In this document: positions 1 to 8,434 of the stretch, in pieces
Numbering within the stretch: the stretch's first letter is position 1
Layout of the letters: each line of letters begins with the position of its first letter
Source of the DNA: Anaerolineales bacterium
Lineage (GTDB): Bacteria > Chloroflexota > Anaerolineae > Promineifilales > Promineifilaceae
Length of the DNA stretch: 22,471 nt
Direction: 5' to 3'
NCBI GenBank assembly: GCA_020432595.1
Contig: JAGQGA010000001.1
Location: forward strand, 17,896-40,366
Notes under the pieces: model-generated
The model's database searches: none
What the model was told of the DNA's origin: nothing
Seen by the model: the letters and a program-made list of their open reading frames with translations, nothing else
Program-made: the position numbers and the translations under genes

Positions 1-671
1 TCCTGCGTCACCGTCAGGTGAATGTGGCGGCCAAAATGCGCCAGCAGATTGTTTGTCCACGCCCCGGCGGCAATCGTCAAATAGCGGCAGCGATAAACCA
101 CCCCTCCGGCCTCCACTTCCACCCCATCCGCCAGCGGCGTAATCCGCTGCACTGGCGCATTGGCGCGAAGCGTCGCCCCGTGCGCCCGCGCCATCCGCAA
201 ATGCACCGCCACACACTTAGCCGCTGGAGCAATCCCGCTTTCTGCCTGATACAGCACCTGCACATCGTCGGTCAGGCGAAACTGCGGCCAGCGGCGCATC
301 GCCTCCGCCGCATCCATCAGTTCATACGGCACACCAACGGCATCCATGCTGCTGGTGTAGTCGCTGAGTGGGATTTTGGCATTGGCCGGGGAAAGGTCAA
401 TGCCACCTGTTTTGACAATCAGCGATTCCCCTGCGTCAGCCTCCAGCTCAGCCCAGGCTGCGTAGGCGTGTTTGGTCAGCCCCACATAGTGCGGCGTGTG
501 GTAGGAGTGGCGGATGATGCGGGAATGGTCTTGCGAACCACCGCGCACATGGTCAAGCTCAAACTGCTCCAACCCCAGCACTTCGGCTCCCGCCCGCCGC
601 GCCAGCCAATAAACGGCCCCGCTGCCAATACCCCCCAACCCCAGGACAATGTGTTCAAACTCTGTTTTCAT
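1..671 (-). CDS. FAD-dependent oxidoreductase, monomeric sarcosine oxidase / N-methyltryptophan oxidase type (5' part, runs off left edge)
   Basis: The frame is open from an ATG at 671 to the window edge (223 codons seen), so the C-terminus is missing. The protein starts MKTEFEHIVLGLGGIGSGAV; GLGGIGSG is the GxGxxG dinucleotide-binding turn of the FAD Rossmann fold, and an acidic residue follows at the end of the second strand (LGLEQFEL). The stretch GGSQDHSRIIRHSY at about residues 44-57 is typical of the sarcosine oxidase/SolA branch of the DAO family, as is TGGIDLSP near residue 90. Family members oxidise secondary amines (sarcosine, N-methyl amino acids) to aldehyde, amine and H2O2 in the cytoplasm; the exact substrate cannot be read here. 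No strong Shine-Dalgarno precedes the ATG. It lies 99 bp downstream of the hydrolase gene on the same strand, so co-transcription is possible, with an inverted repeat between them. Confidence 0.85.
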   Translation of the reverse strand, partial: MKTEFEHIVLGLGGIGSGAVYWLARRAGAEVLGLEQFELDHVRGGSQDHSRIIRHSYHTPHYVGLTKHAYAAWAELEADAGESLIVKTGGIDLSPANAKIPLSDYTSSMDAVGVPYELMDAAEAMRRWPQFRLTDDVQVLYQAESGIAPAAKCVAVHLRMARAHGATLRANAPVQRITPLADGVEVEAGGVVYRCRYLTIAAGAWTNNLLAHFGRHIHLTVTQ

Positions 672-685
672 ATCTTTGGAATGGG

Positions 686-766
686 AAATGGGACGCAGAT
701 CGAACTGATTTTTCTGATTTGCCTGATCTTGAAAATCAGTTTGATCAGGAAAATCTGCGTCCCATT
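686..766. repeat. Large nested inverted repeat between hydrolase and oxidase genes
   Basis: AATGGGACGCAGAT at 687-700 is perfectly complementary to ATCTGCGTCCCATT at 753-766. Inside it, AACTGATTTT (703-712) pairs with AAAATCAGTT (732-741). CCTGATC (722-728) could instead pair with GATCAGG (743-749), giving alternative folds. No T-run follows on the minus strand, so it is not a classical terminator. It could be an mRNA processing or stability hairpin, or a small non-coding repeat element. Confidence 0.75.
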
Positions 767-770
767 CCGC

Positions 771-2802
771 CTATATAAAATCTCGCGGGACGGTGAACGT
801 CCACGCTTTGTGGAAGACGCGGTGGCGGCCTTCATAGGCTTCGAGCAGGTTGGTGACGTGGAAATGGGTGGCGGTGCTGCTCATTTTGCTGTGGGTATGG
901 ATGGCAACGAACGCGCCAATCGCCGCGCTGGTAGCTGCCTTCGTGCCGAATTTCGTTGACCAGCGAAAGCGGGTCGCCTTCGATGATGCGGATGGTTTCG
1001 TGCAAACGGCCGTTAATCTCCATCCCATTCTCGTACCGCAGCGCTCCATCCTCACTCACCGACGCAAACACAAATTCCCCCGTCGCCAAATCTCGCTGCA
1101 GCGTTTGCGTCCGCCCGCCGGAGCTGAGGTGCGTCACCGGCAGCGGTGGTGCCTGTTCCGGCGGCAAAAACGGGGGTAACGTGTCGTCAGTTGGCTGCGG
1201 TGGGCGAATGGGGAGCATGAGGTAATGCGGTGCGGCCACCAGCGTCAGCGTTGCCGGAACGGGCGACGGCCAGGCGTGGCGCAAATAGGTGGGCGACAGC
1301 GTCAGCCGCCAGCGATGCCCCGCCGCCAGCCGGTGGGCGCACACATTGAGCTGAATCGTCACCGTCACCGGTTCGCCCGGCGTGAGCAGCTGCGGCCATT
1401 CCTGGCTTTCTCGCTGCGCCAAATTCAGCAGCCCATAGCTCACCAGCAGCGACTCCCCCGTGGGAGCCACATCACACAGCCGCACCGCCAGCAGCGCCAA
1501 CGGCCGATCTGCTGCCACCGTCACCGTCACCGTTGGGTAGCCCACAATCTCCTCCGGCGCGGTCACGGGAGCCGCATCAAAGGTCAACGCTTCCCCATCG
1601 CTGCGCCGCTGGTCGCCCGCAAAATCCCCCGGCACGGCGTAGGCACCCCATTCACCGCTTTCAAAGCCGTGGGTTTGCAGCCCCCTGAACGACAGCGGCC
1701 CAAACTGGCTTTGTTCAGCCGCCAGCCAGTTGGCCGCGCCGTTGCTGTTCAGAAAAAGCTGGCGCGGCGTGGTGTGGGGCGAAGGCCAGCTTGGTTCGGC
1801 CACCCAGCGGCCGGGGCGATGGGTGTAGTGGGTGGCGGGCGGCACGCTCTCCTGCACCCAAACGCGAAACATCGGCTCATCCATGATGCCGGTGTCAATC
1901 CCCTTCAGCCAATGATCCCACCAACGCACGCTGTCTTGCAAAAAGCCGATGGCGGGGCCAGGCACCCCCATTTCGGGGAAGGTGTGGCACCAGGGGCCAA
2001 TTAACCCTTTGCGCGGGGCGTTAAGCTGCGCCAGCAGCCGGGGGACGGAGTTGTTGTAGGCATCGGCCCAGCCGCCGACGGCATAAACCGGAATCTGGAT
2101 GTCGGCGTAATTTTCGCCCACGGAGCCGTGTTTCCAGTAAGCATCCCGCCGCTGGTGGGTGAGCCACGCTTCAATGTAGGGTGGGGTGTTTTCCAGCCGT
2201 TCCAGCCACATCTCGCGCCAGCGGTCGCCCACGAAGCGGGGGTCGGGTGGGGCGCCATTGTAGAGGAACATGGCCGAAGCCCAACTGAGCATTTGGCGGG
2301 TGAGCAGGCAGCCGCCCATGTAGTGTACGTCGTCGTTGTAGCGGTCGTCGGTGAAGCCAATGACAAGCAAGGCTTTTAGCTGCGGTGGGCGGCGGGCGGC
2401 GACTTGCAGGGCGTTGAAGCCGCCCCAGGAGATGCCGTGCATGCCAATGTCGCCGTTGCACCACGGCTGGGCGGCAATCCATTCCAGGATTTCCAGCGCG
2501 TCGTCTTGCTCTTGCTTGAGGTATTCGTCATAGAGGATGCCGTTGCTTTCACCGCTGCCGCGAATGTCTACGCGGACGGCGGCGTAGCCGTGTCCGGCAA
2601 AATAGGGTTGGCGCAGGGCATCACGAACGGCCGTTCCGTCACTTTTGCGGTAGGGGATTAGCTCAAACAGGGCGGGAACGGGGTGCTGCTCGGCATCGGC
2701 CGGCAGCCAAATCCGCGCCGCCAGCCGTGTGCCATCGGCAAGCGGAATCCAACAGTTTTCAATCTCGCGGATTTTGTGGGGAAATTCAGTTCTTGTAACC
2801 AC
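771..2802 (-). CDS. CocE/NonD family (X-Pro dipeptidyl-peptidase-like) hydrolase, frameshifted near the C-terminus
   Basis: Serine hydrolase of the CocE/NonD (PepX S15-like) type. From the GTG at 2802 the protein opens VVTRTEFPHKIREIENCWIP, a typical family start; a TTG 12 codons upstream (2838) is also open but lacks a ribosome site. The nucleophile elbow GISWGG (Ser about 125), the acid in VGGWADAY (Asp about 247) and the base in GPWCH (His about 273) form an intact triad. A C-terminal jelly-roll domain follows. The frame continuous from the start ends at 832 in an atypical tail (...HRHPFPRHQPARSL). The family-like C-terminus (SSTATHFHVTNLLEAYEG...VPRDFI, stop at 771-773) lies in another frame. 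One extra base at about 903-907 explains this: removing it joins RGDWRVR to AIHTHSKMSS. This is either a recent mutation or a sequencing error. Substrate unknown; family members cleave esters, amides or acyl peptides. Confidence 0.85.
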
Positions 2803-3009
2803 TTCTTTTGCTATTAGCCACCAGCAGACAGCAACCAATTAGAGCAACTGATTACCGATTACTGATAACTGCTTACGGGTGTTGGGGGACTATAACAAAA
2901 ACAGCAGGGGGGGCAACGTCTGCATTGGTTTTGTCAGACGCGAAAACGGCCGTTTTTCCACACGCTCATGTGCAAAATGCCGTGATCAACGGTTCGTAAA
3001 ACTGACATA

Positions 3010-3074
3010 TCTCACGCAAAGGGGCAAAGCCCGCCAAGCCTTTTTTCTTTGCGCCTTCGCGCCTTTGCGTGAGA
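3010..3074. repeat. Inverted repeat TCTCACGCAAAGG ... CCTTTGCGTGAGA in intergenic region
   Basis: Thirteen-base perfect arms at 3010-3022 and 3062-3074 enclose a loop with further partial pairing (GGGCAAAGCCC, CTTTGCGCC). It lies 24 bp beyond the stop of the first surface-protein gene, within the 2839-3098 intergenic region. The same region holds a copy of AACGGCCGTT at 2945 and a GATTACCGATTACTGATAAC stretch (2850-2869). The element resembles small REP-like intergenic repeats. It may end or protect the surface-protein transcript, but no clean U-run is present. Confidence 0.65.
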
Positions 3075-3098
3075 AATTCTTATTTCCGCTATTCTCTT

Positions 3099-6000
3099 CT
3101 AATTACCCGGCACAATGGCAAACGTAAACTCACCCACCTCATTAGACTGGCTCTGGCTGCCGCCACAATCCACCCGCAAATAGTAGAAGTAGTTGATAGC
3201 CACACTGGTCAGCGAACCACTCCCATCATAATTGGCTGGGTCGTCGGTCAGCCAGGTGTGGCCGACATATGGGGTACTGCCGCGATACAGGCTTTCGGTG
3301 CAGCCGCTTTGATCCGGTGTCCAGCCGTAGGAGCCATCGGGGTACATCGTCAGCGTTGGCGTCATCGCCATCTGCGTTTCGGCTTCATAGGCTCCTATGT
3401 CACAGGTACTGCCCTGCGGCCGTGCCACCCCTCGCTGGTCTAAGCCGTCAACAAAGTTGGCTGTACAAACGCTGTTACCAGCATCAATGGCCGCACTGCC
3501 GTCTTGCAGGGCGTGGGTGAGGGTTGAGCCACCATTGTCGGCCAACGCTTCCAGCAGCGGATCTACCCCTACCTGATTGTTATTCGTGCCATCCGTCACA
3601 CAGGTGGTGGCCGTTTCCACCAGGTTGTAGCCCTCATCGGTCACGCTACCAGCGCGGTTGTCGCAATCAACGTTGGCGGCGGGGGTAAGGAGCATTGTGT
3701 TATCAGCGATCAGGGTTCCGTTCAGGCTGAGTGCGCCATCATTGACGAGACCGCCGCTATTAACGGCCGTTTCATTGGCCGCAATCGTGCTGTAGCGTAG
3801 CGACAGGGTGCCGCCACTGTCATTAAAAACGGCCCCCTCGGCAAACTGCGTATTGCCGCTGACGGTGCTGTTAACCACACCCAGGCTGCCACTGTTGTAA
3901 ATACCAGCCGCTTGCCCAAAGGTAGCAGCCATATTGTTGCTAATGACGCTTTGCCTAATCAGCATGTTACCAGCGTTGGCAATGCCAGCCCCCGTGTCGG
4001 CACTGTTACCCTCTATGAGGCTAAAGTTGATGGTCGTCTGGTAGCCAGCCGAGTACACACCACCCCCTTCCAGCGTGCCGCCCGCGAGACGCTGATTGTT
4101 ACGCACGGTGCTGATACTGAGAACCAGACTCCCTGACGGGCTAGTGTAAAGACCGGCTCCAAAATAACTCGCTTTGTTACCGCTGACATCGCCGTTCGCA
4201 ATTTGTACAAACCCATCATTCCAAATGGCACCGCCTCGGCCAACGGTGCTATTGCCAGCGGCACAGCCGTTTTGCAAACTGACGTTGTGGAGAAAGAGAG
4301 TCCCTGCGGAGGTTACTCGCAGCAGGCGAAAATCAGGGTCGCTGTCGCTGCTGACGTTGCAGCTAAAGCTACTGTCGCGGGAGAGCGTATAGCCAGTGCC
4401 CTGTAGCGTGATGTAGCTGGTGATAGGGGGCAGGCCATTGTTGCCAGACTGCGTGTTATTGACTTCGGTGAGAACCACATCGGCGGCGAGCGTAATCAGG
4501 TCTGGGTTATCGTTGGCGTTGGCGCAGGTGATGGCGTTGCTTAAATCGGTGGCGTGATCGGCAGACAAAACCGTTCCCACCGTATACGGGAAGACATAAC
4601 CCAGTTCAGTGCAGTTCTGTTCATGGGCACCACCATCCACTGTACCTAACACAATCCGAGAGCCACCGCGTTGATCAATGGCGATAGCCGTGGCTTCAAT
4701 GGTGCCATCCTGGTCGACATCAATGCCCAAATCCGCTTCGGTAGGCAGCAAGCTGTTGTCGCCACCGTTGAGCGGGTCGCCGCCGGTAAGGGGATGGTAC
4801 TGGGTGCCGTTAGCGGCCGTGGTTAGCAGGCCAAAGCTGACACTGGCGTTGTCGCTGCCGCCGCGACTGGCGAAGTCGCAGCTAGCGTCATCACTGTAGC
4901 TGCCCGTCGCTGAGAGGATGGTCGCATCTTGGACATCAACAGAGCAATTACTGCCGCTGTTGCCAGCCAAGATGACGTTGTGGAATGCGTTGTTGCTACT
5001 GATTAGAGAGTTCTCTTTAAAAGAAATGACAGACCCCGTATTAGCATAGAAGGTCGTGTTAATAAAGGTTGACTCACCTGCCCTATGTAAACGGACAACT
5101 GCTCCAACGTGAGCGACATTTTGACTAAAGGTGGCATTGACCAGCGTCATTTGGGCACCAGTACTACTGTGGTACAAAGCTGCGCCGCTGCCATTGCTGT
5201 GAATGCTGTTGCCGACAAAAGAGACGTTAGTCCCAATGAGGACATTGAAGAAATGGGCGATTGCCCCGCCGAATTCAGCCCGGTTATCGGCTAGATGAAC
5301 AGCGTTAAGGCGCAGCGTATCCCCCATATTAAGAATTGCGCCGCCATAGCCGCTGAAACTTGAATCCTGCGTGCAGCCGTTACGCAGCGTCAGGTTTTGC
5401 AGGGAGAGCGTGGCGTCGAAATTAACCTGCAACAGGCGAAACTCTGTGCGGTCGCCGCTGTCGCCATTGCAATCCAGCGTGCCGTTGCGTTCAATAACAC
5501 CCTCGCCGATGGTCAGGCTACCGCTGCTTTGAATAATGGGCAAACCATTGTAGCCATATGAGAACGAGTCGTAGGCAGCGGGGGCATCGTTTAGCGTCAC
5601 CGTCTGGCCGTTTAGGGTAATGCGGTCGTCGCTGCCGTTATTGTTGGCGCAAGCGATGGCCTGGCGCAGGTCAGTAACCAGATCGGTGCTGACGCTGCCC
5701 ACGGTGTAACCGGCCGTTGAGGCCAGAGCGGTGTCATAGTCGTCGCAGCTTATTTCATAGGCTCCTCCATCTACTGTACCTGCTTGAATTCGGCTGCCGC
5801 CACGCTGATCAATGGCGATGGTTGTGGCTTCAATGGTGCCATCCTGGTCTACGTCAATGCCCAAATCCGCTTCAGTGGGCAGGAGACTGTTGTCGCCGCC
5901 GTTGAGCGGGTCGCCGTCTATAAGGGGATGGTACTGGGTGCCGTTGGCGGCTGTGGTTAAATTGCCAAAGGTGACACTAGCGTTGTCGCTGCCCCCTCGA

Positions 6001-8129
6001 CCAGCAAAGCCGCAGCTATCGTCATCACTATAACTGCCTATAGCCGAGAGGTTGGCGGCACTTTGGACTAAGTCGTTACAATTGCTAACACCACTGCCGC
6101 CCAGAATCACATTATAGAAGGTGTGGTTGCCGCTGTTCTGAGCGTCCTCATTGAAAGAAATGGCATGGGGGCTTCCTGTATTAGCATAGAAAGTGCTGTT
6201 GATCAGGGTAAAATTAAACGCGCCTATCACCCTAATAATCTCTATGTCAGCGTTATTCTGGCTAAAAGTGGCGTTGACAAGCGTCATTTGATCGCCATCG
6301 CCAATATTCCGCACAGCTGCACCTTGGCCAGTGCTATGCAGACTGTTGCCCACAAAGGAGACATTGGCACCAAAGACGCTACCGTTATTGTCAATTGCCC
6401 CGCCAAATTGAGCCAAATTATCGGCCAAATGTACGGCGTTCAGGTGCAGCGTACCCAAGTTCAAAATGGCACCGCCATAGGTGTCAAATTGGGCGTCACT
6501 TATATCTTGCGCGCAGCCATTACGCAACGTCAGGTTTTGTAGGGAGAGTGTGGTGGCACTAGAGCGAACATAGAGCAGGCGAAACTCGGTGCGGTCGCCG
6601 CTGTCGCCGTTGCAATCCAGCGTGCCGTTGCGCTCAATGATGCCGCCCTCGATAAGGAGCGTGCCGCTGTTTTGGATAGGCGGCAGGCCATTATAACCAC
6701 TGAGGTCATAGCTGGCTGGCGCATTGTTTAGCGTCACCGTCTGTCCATCTAGGGTAATGCGGTCATCGCTGCCGTTGCTATTGGCGCAGGCAATGGCCTG
6801 ACGCAGGTCAGTAACCAGATCGGCGATGACGCTGCCCACGATGTAACCGCTCGTTGTGGCTAGGGCTGGGTTATAATCGTCGCAGCCTATTTCATAGGCT
6901 CCTCCATCTACTGTACCTGCTTGAACACGGCTGCCGCCACGCTGATCAATGGAAATAGTTGTTGTTTCAATGGTGCCGTCTTGATCGACATCAATCCCTA
7001 AAGCGGCTTCGGTGGGCAGCAAGCTGTTGTCGCCACCGTTGATGGGGTCGCCGGCAAGCAGGGGATGATATTGGGTACCGTTGCTGGCTGTTGTTGGCGA
7101 GCCAAAGGTGACGCTGGCATTGTCGTTGCCGCCGCGACTGGCAAAACCGCAACTGTTGTCGTCGCTGTAGCTGCCAGTCGCTGACAGATTCGCCGCAGTG
7201 CGCACAGAAAGGTCGCAGTTTTCGTTAATCGAATTGTGCGCCAAAATCACATTATGCAGGACATGGCTGCCGTTGTCTTGCGCCGTATTGGCAAACGCAA
7301 TAGCCTCCCCGCCCCCCACATTGGCGGTGATGGTACTGTTAATGAGCGTTAAGCCGCCCTCATCTTCCATCCAGATGAGTTGTGCCCCAGCCGTGTCGTT
7401 TTGGCTAAAAGTTGTATTGACCAACGTTGTCCGATAAATACTGTTGGTCTGCGCCAAACTGGCACCCAACTTTGTGATGCCCTGTACGGTGTTGTCAACA
7501 AAGGAAACATTGGCTCCAATCACCACCCAGTTGCTAAAAATAGCCCCTCCTATACCACCGGTATTGCCGACCAGATGCACCCCGTTGAGACGTAGCACGC
7601 CGCGATTATAGATGGCACCACCATATTCATCGGTCGTGCTGCTGCTAATATCCCGCGCACACCCATTGCGCAGCGTCAGATTTTCGAGGGTGAGAACCCC
7701 TTCGTTCCAAAGCAGGCGAAACTTGGTGCGGCTGGTGCCGTTGGTACTGCAATCAAGCGCAGAGTCACGCTCTATCACGCCATTTTTGATCTTCAGCGAA
7801 CCCATGCCGCCCAAAATGGGTGTCAGACCGTTGTAGCCATCTTGGTCGAAGTTGGCGAAAGCTTGTTGTAGAGTGATCGTTTTGCCGTTAAGATCAATCA
7901 CGTCATTTGATGTGCTTATGTTGGCACAATTAATAGCTACCATTAGATCTTCTTCTAGCGTGTTGTAGTTACCACTGCTGCCGATCTTGTAGCCTTCAGG
8001 AGAGCTTAGAGGCCCATAAAAGTCTAAGCAAATGCCTTGGGCATGGGCGGGCTGCGGTCGCAGCAGCGACAGTCCCAGCGCGATAAGTCCGGTAACGATA
8101 AGACAGATGATTTTTATATGTTTACGCAT
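3099..8129 (-). CDS. Giant secreted right-handed parallel beta-helix surface protein with choice-of-anchor Q-like modules (surface protein 1)
   Basis: A 1676-aa protein. The signal peptide is residues 1-30 (basic MRKHIK, hydrophobic core, cleavage after PAHA). Four modules follow, at about 31-412, 413-791, 792-1169 and 1170-1580. Each starts with a CSLREA-like segment (DLVTDLRQAIACANxNGSDD), continues with beta-helix rungs (LSLQNLTLRNG, LVNATFSQN, YGGAI) and ends in a DQRGxxR...GGAYE motif. Modules 2 and 3 are close copies; modules 1-3 repeat at about 1134-1137 bp. The last 90 residues form a separate FN3-like domain (GYxW, ESLYRGSTPYVGHTWLTDDP, NYFYYLRVDCGG) ending GEFTFAIVPGN. AAGGAG lies 8 nt upstream of the ATG. 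The gene follows the 68-aa gene by 30 bp, so both probably come from the promoter at 8373-8408. The family fits an adhesin, matrix or sheath protein outside the cell; ligand and anchoring are not visible. Confidence 0.88.
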   Translation of the reverse strand: MRKHIKIICLIVTGLIALGLSLLRPQPAHAQGICLDFYGPLSSPEGYKIGSSGNYNTLEEDLMVAINCANISTSNDVIDLNGKTITLQQAFANFDQDGYNGLTPILGGMGSLKIKNGVIERDSALDCSTNGTSRTKFRLLWNEGVLTLENLTLRNGCARDISSSTTDEYGGAIYNRGVLRLNGVHLVGNTGGIGGAIFSNWVVIGANVSFVDNTVQGITKLGASLAQTNSIYRTTLVNTTFSQNDTAGAQLIWMEDEGGLTLINSTITANVGGGEAIAFANTAQDNGSHVLHNVILAHNSINENCDLSVRTAANLSATGSYSDDNSCGFASRGGNDNASVTFGSPTTASNGTQYHPLLAGDPINGGDNSLLPTEAALGIDVDQDGTIETTTISIDQRGGSRVQAGTVDGGAYEIGCDDYNPALATTSGYIVGSVIADLVTDLRQAIACANSNGSDDRITLDGQTVTLNNAPASYDLSGYNGLPPIQNSGTLLIEGGIIERNGTLDCNGDSGDRTEFRLLYVRSSATTLSLQNLTLRNGCAQDISDAQFDTYGGAILNLGTLHLNAVHLADNLAQFGGAIDNNGSVFGANVSFVGNSLHSTGQGAAVRNIGDGDQMTLVNATFSQNNADIEIIRVIGAFNFTLINSTFYANTGSPHAISFNEDAQNSGNHTFYNVILGGSGVSNCNDLVQSAANLSAIGSYSDDDSCGFAGRGGSDNASVTFGNLTTAANGTQYHPLIDGDPLNGGDNSLLPTEADLGIDVDQDGTIEATTIAIDQRGGSRIQAGTVDGGAYEISCDDYDTALASTAGYTVGSVSTDLVTDLRQAIACANNNGSDDRITLNGQTVTLNDAPAAYDSFSYGYNGLPIIQSSGSLTIGEGVIERNGTLDCNGDSGDRTEFRLLQVNFDATLSLQNLTLRNGCTQDSSFSGYGGAILNMGDTLRLNAVHLADNRAEFGGAIAHFFNVLIGTNVSFVGNSIHSNGSGAALYHSSTGAQMTLVNATFSQNVAHVGAVVRLHRAGESTFINTTFYANTGSVISFKENSLISSNNAFHNVILAGNSGSNCSVDVQDATILSATGSYSDDASCDFASRGGSDNASVSFGLLTTAANGTQYHPLTGGDPLNGGDNSLLPTEADLGIDVDQDGTIEATAIAIDQRGGSRIVLGTVDGGAHEQNCTELGYVFPYTVGTVLSADHATDLSNAITCANANDNPDLITLAADVVLTEVNNTQSGNNGLPPITSYITLQGTGYTLSRDSSFSCNVSSDSDPDFRLLRVTSAGTLFLHNVSLQNGCAAGNSTVGRGGAIWNDGFVQIANGDVSGNKASYFGAGLYTSPSGSLVLSISTVRNNQRLAGGTLEGGGVYSAGYQTTINFSLIEGNSADTGAGIANAGNMLIRQSVISNNMAATFGQAAGIYNSGSLGVVNSTVSGNTQFAEGAVFNDSGGTLSLRYSTIAANETAVNSGGLVNDGALSLNGTLIADNTMLLTPAANVDCDNRAGSVTDEGYNLVETATTCVTDGTNNNQVGVDPLLEALADNGGSTLTHALQDGSAAIDAGNSVCTANFVDGLDQRGVARPQGSTCDIGAYEAETQMAMTPTLTMYPDGSYGWTPDQSGCTESLYRGSTPYVGHTWLTDDPANYDGSGSLTSVAINYFYYLRVDCGGSQSQSNEVGEFTFAIVPGN

Positions 8130-8159
8130 CAGTTATTCTCCTTGATTAGGTTGCTGTTC

Positions 8160-8366
8160 TTACCCATCAGCTTTGTTGCTCAGTTGTGGCGGTGGCTCGT
8201 TGGGGGATTGGTCGCTGAGGCTGTGCAGCAGGTAGCGCAGCAGCTCATTTTGGCTGGCAAACTGGAGATGCTCGCCGGTGTGGGCATCTTCCAGCGTGGC
8301 TCGCCAGTGGCGTTGGCTTTCGCTACGCCGCAGTCGCAAGAGGTAGGCTCGGTATTGGGTTCTCAT
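8160..8366 (-). CDS. Small conserved hypothetical protein (68 aa, YxAYLLRLxR type)
   Basis: The sequence begins MRTQYRAYLLRLRRSESQRH and continues with WRATLEDAHTGEHLQFAS, then a short helical stretch NELLRYLLHSL and a polar tail. Small proteins of this pattern (YLLRLWR..., WRA-SLED...TGE...F-L-L) are, from memory, common in Chloroflexota genomes and have no assigned function. It has no signal peptide or membrane segment, so it is probably cytoplasmic. It is the first gene of a two-gene unit with surface protein 1 and is divergent from the SARP gene. Its ATG sits only 6 nt after the -10 hexamer TAAGAT, so its mRNA is probably leaderless. A role linked to the regulator or to surface-protein production is a guess from position only. 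Confidence 0.75.
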   Translation of the reverse strand: MRTQYRAYLLRLRRSESQRHWRATLEDAHTGEHLQFASQNELLRYLLHSLSDQSPNEPPPQLSNKADG

Positions 8367-8372
8367 GGACGC

Positions 8373-8408
8373 ATCTTAGCAAAGCAAACGCTACACAAAC
8401 GCTACACG
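8373..8408 (-). promoter_or_regulatory. Promoter with tandem 11-bp SARP-type operator for the 68-aa/surface protein 1 unit
   Basis: Read on the minus strand, CGTGTAGCGTT (8408-8398) is followed directly by TGTGTAGCGTT (8397-8387), then 8 nt, then the -10 hexamer TAAGAT (8378-8373), then 6 nt to the ATG at 8366. The same repeats, the same 8-nt spacing and a similar -10 recur upstream of 16725 and 19758. There is no separate -35; the repeats cover its place, as at promoters activated by SARP regulators. The operator also lies in the -35 region of the divergent SARP gene. Confidence 0.75.
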
Positions 8409-8421
8409 GCGGAAAATTTGC

Positions 8422-8427
8422 TATAAT
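8422..8427 (+). promoter_or_regulatory. Consensus -10 hexamer of the SARP gene; leaderless start
   Basis: TATAAT lies 7 nt upstream of the ATG at 8435, so transcription would begin at or next to the start codon and leave no room for a Shine-Dalgarno sequence. The -35 position (about 8399-8404) falls inside the 11-bp repeat array that serves the divergent promoter, so the regulator may control its own gene. Confidence 0.6.
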
Positions 8428-8434
8428 TGCCGCC

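Noticed and set aside
18..959. Long open frame on the plus strand (313 aa)
   Set aside because: It is antisense to the FAD oxidase gene and the end of the hydrolase gene, both of which show clear family motifs. Its own translation is arginine/histidine/proline-rich without any recognisable domain.
1225..2004. Plus-strand open frame of 259 aa
   Set aside because: It is antisense to the catalytic and C-terminal parts of the hydrolase. The composition is typical of a GC-rich shadow frame.
2836..2838. TTG at 2838 as the start of the hydrolase
   Set aside because: It has no ribosome site, and the added residues (WWLIAKE) do not belong to the family's N-terminus. The GTG at 2802 gives the typical beginning, although its ribosome site is also weak.
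2945..2954. AACGGCCGTT as a terminator or specific operator
   Set aside because: Copies occur inside genes and in all contexts, without a loop or U-run, so it is treated as an iterated palindrome.
3069..3443. Plus-strand frame with a segment (LTHLIRLALAAATIH) that recurs at 11389-11781
   Set aside because: The conservation is explained by the nearly identical minus-strand DNA of the shared C-terminal domain, not by selection on the antisense protein.
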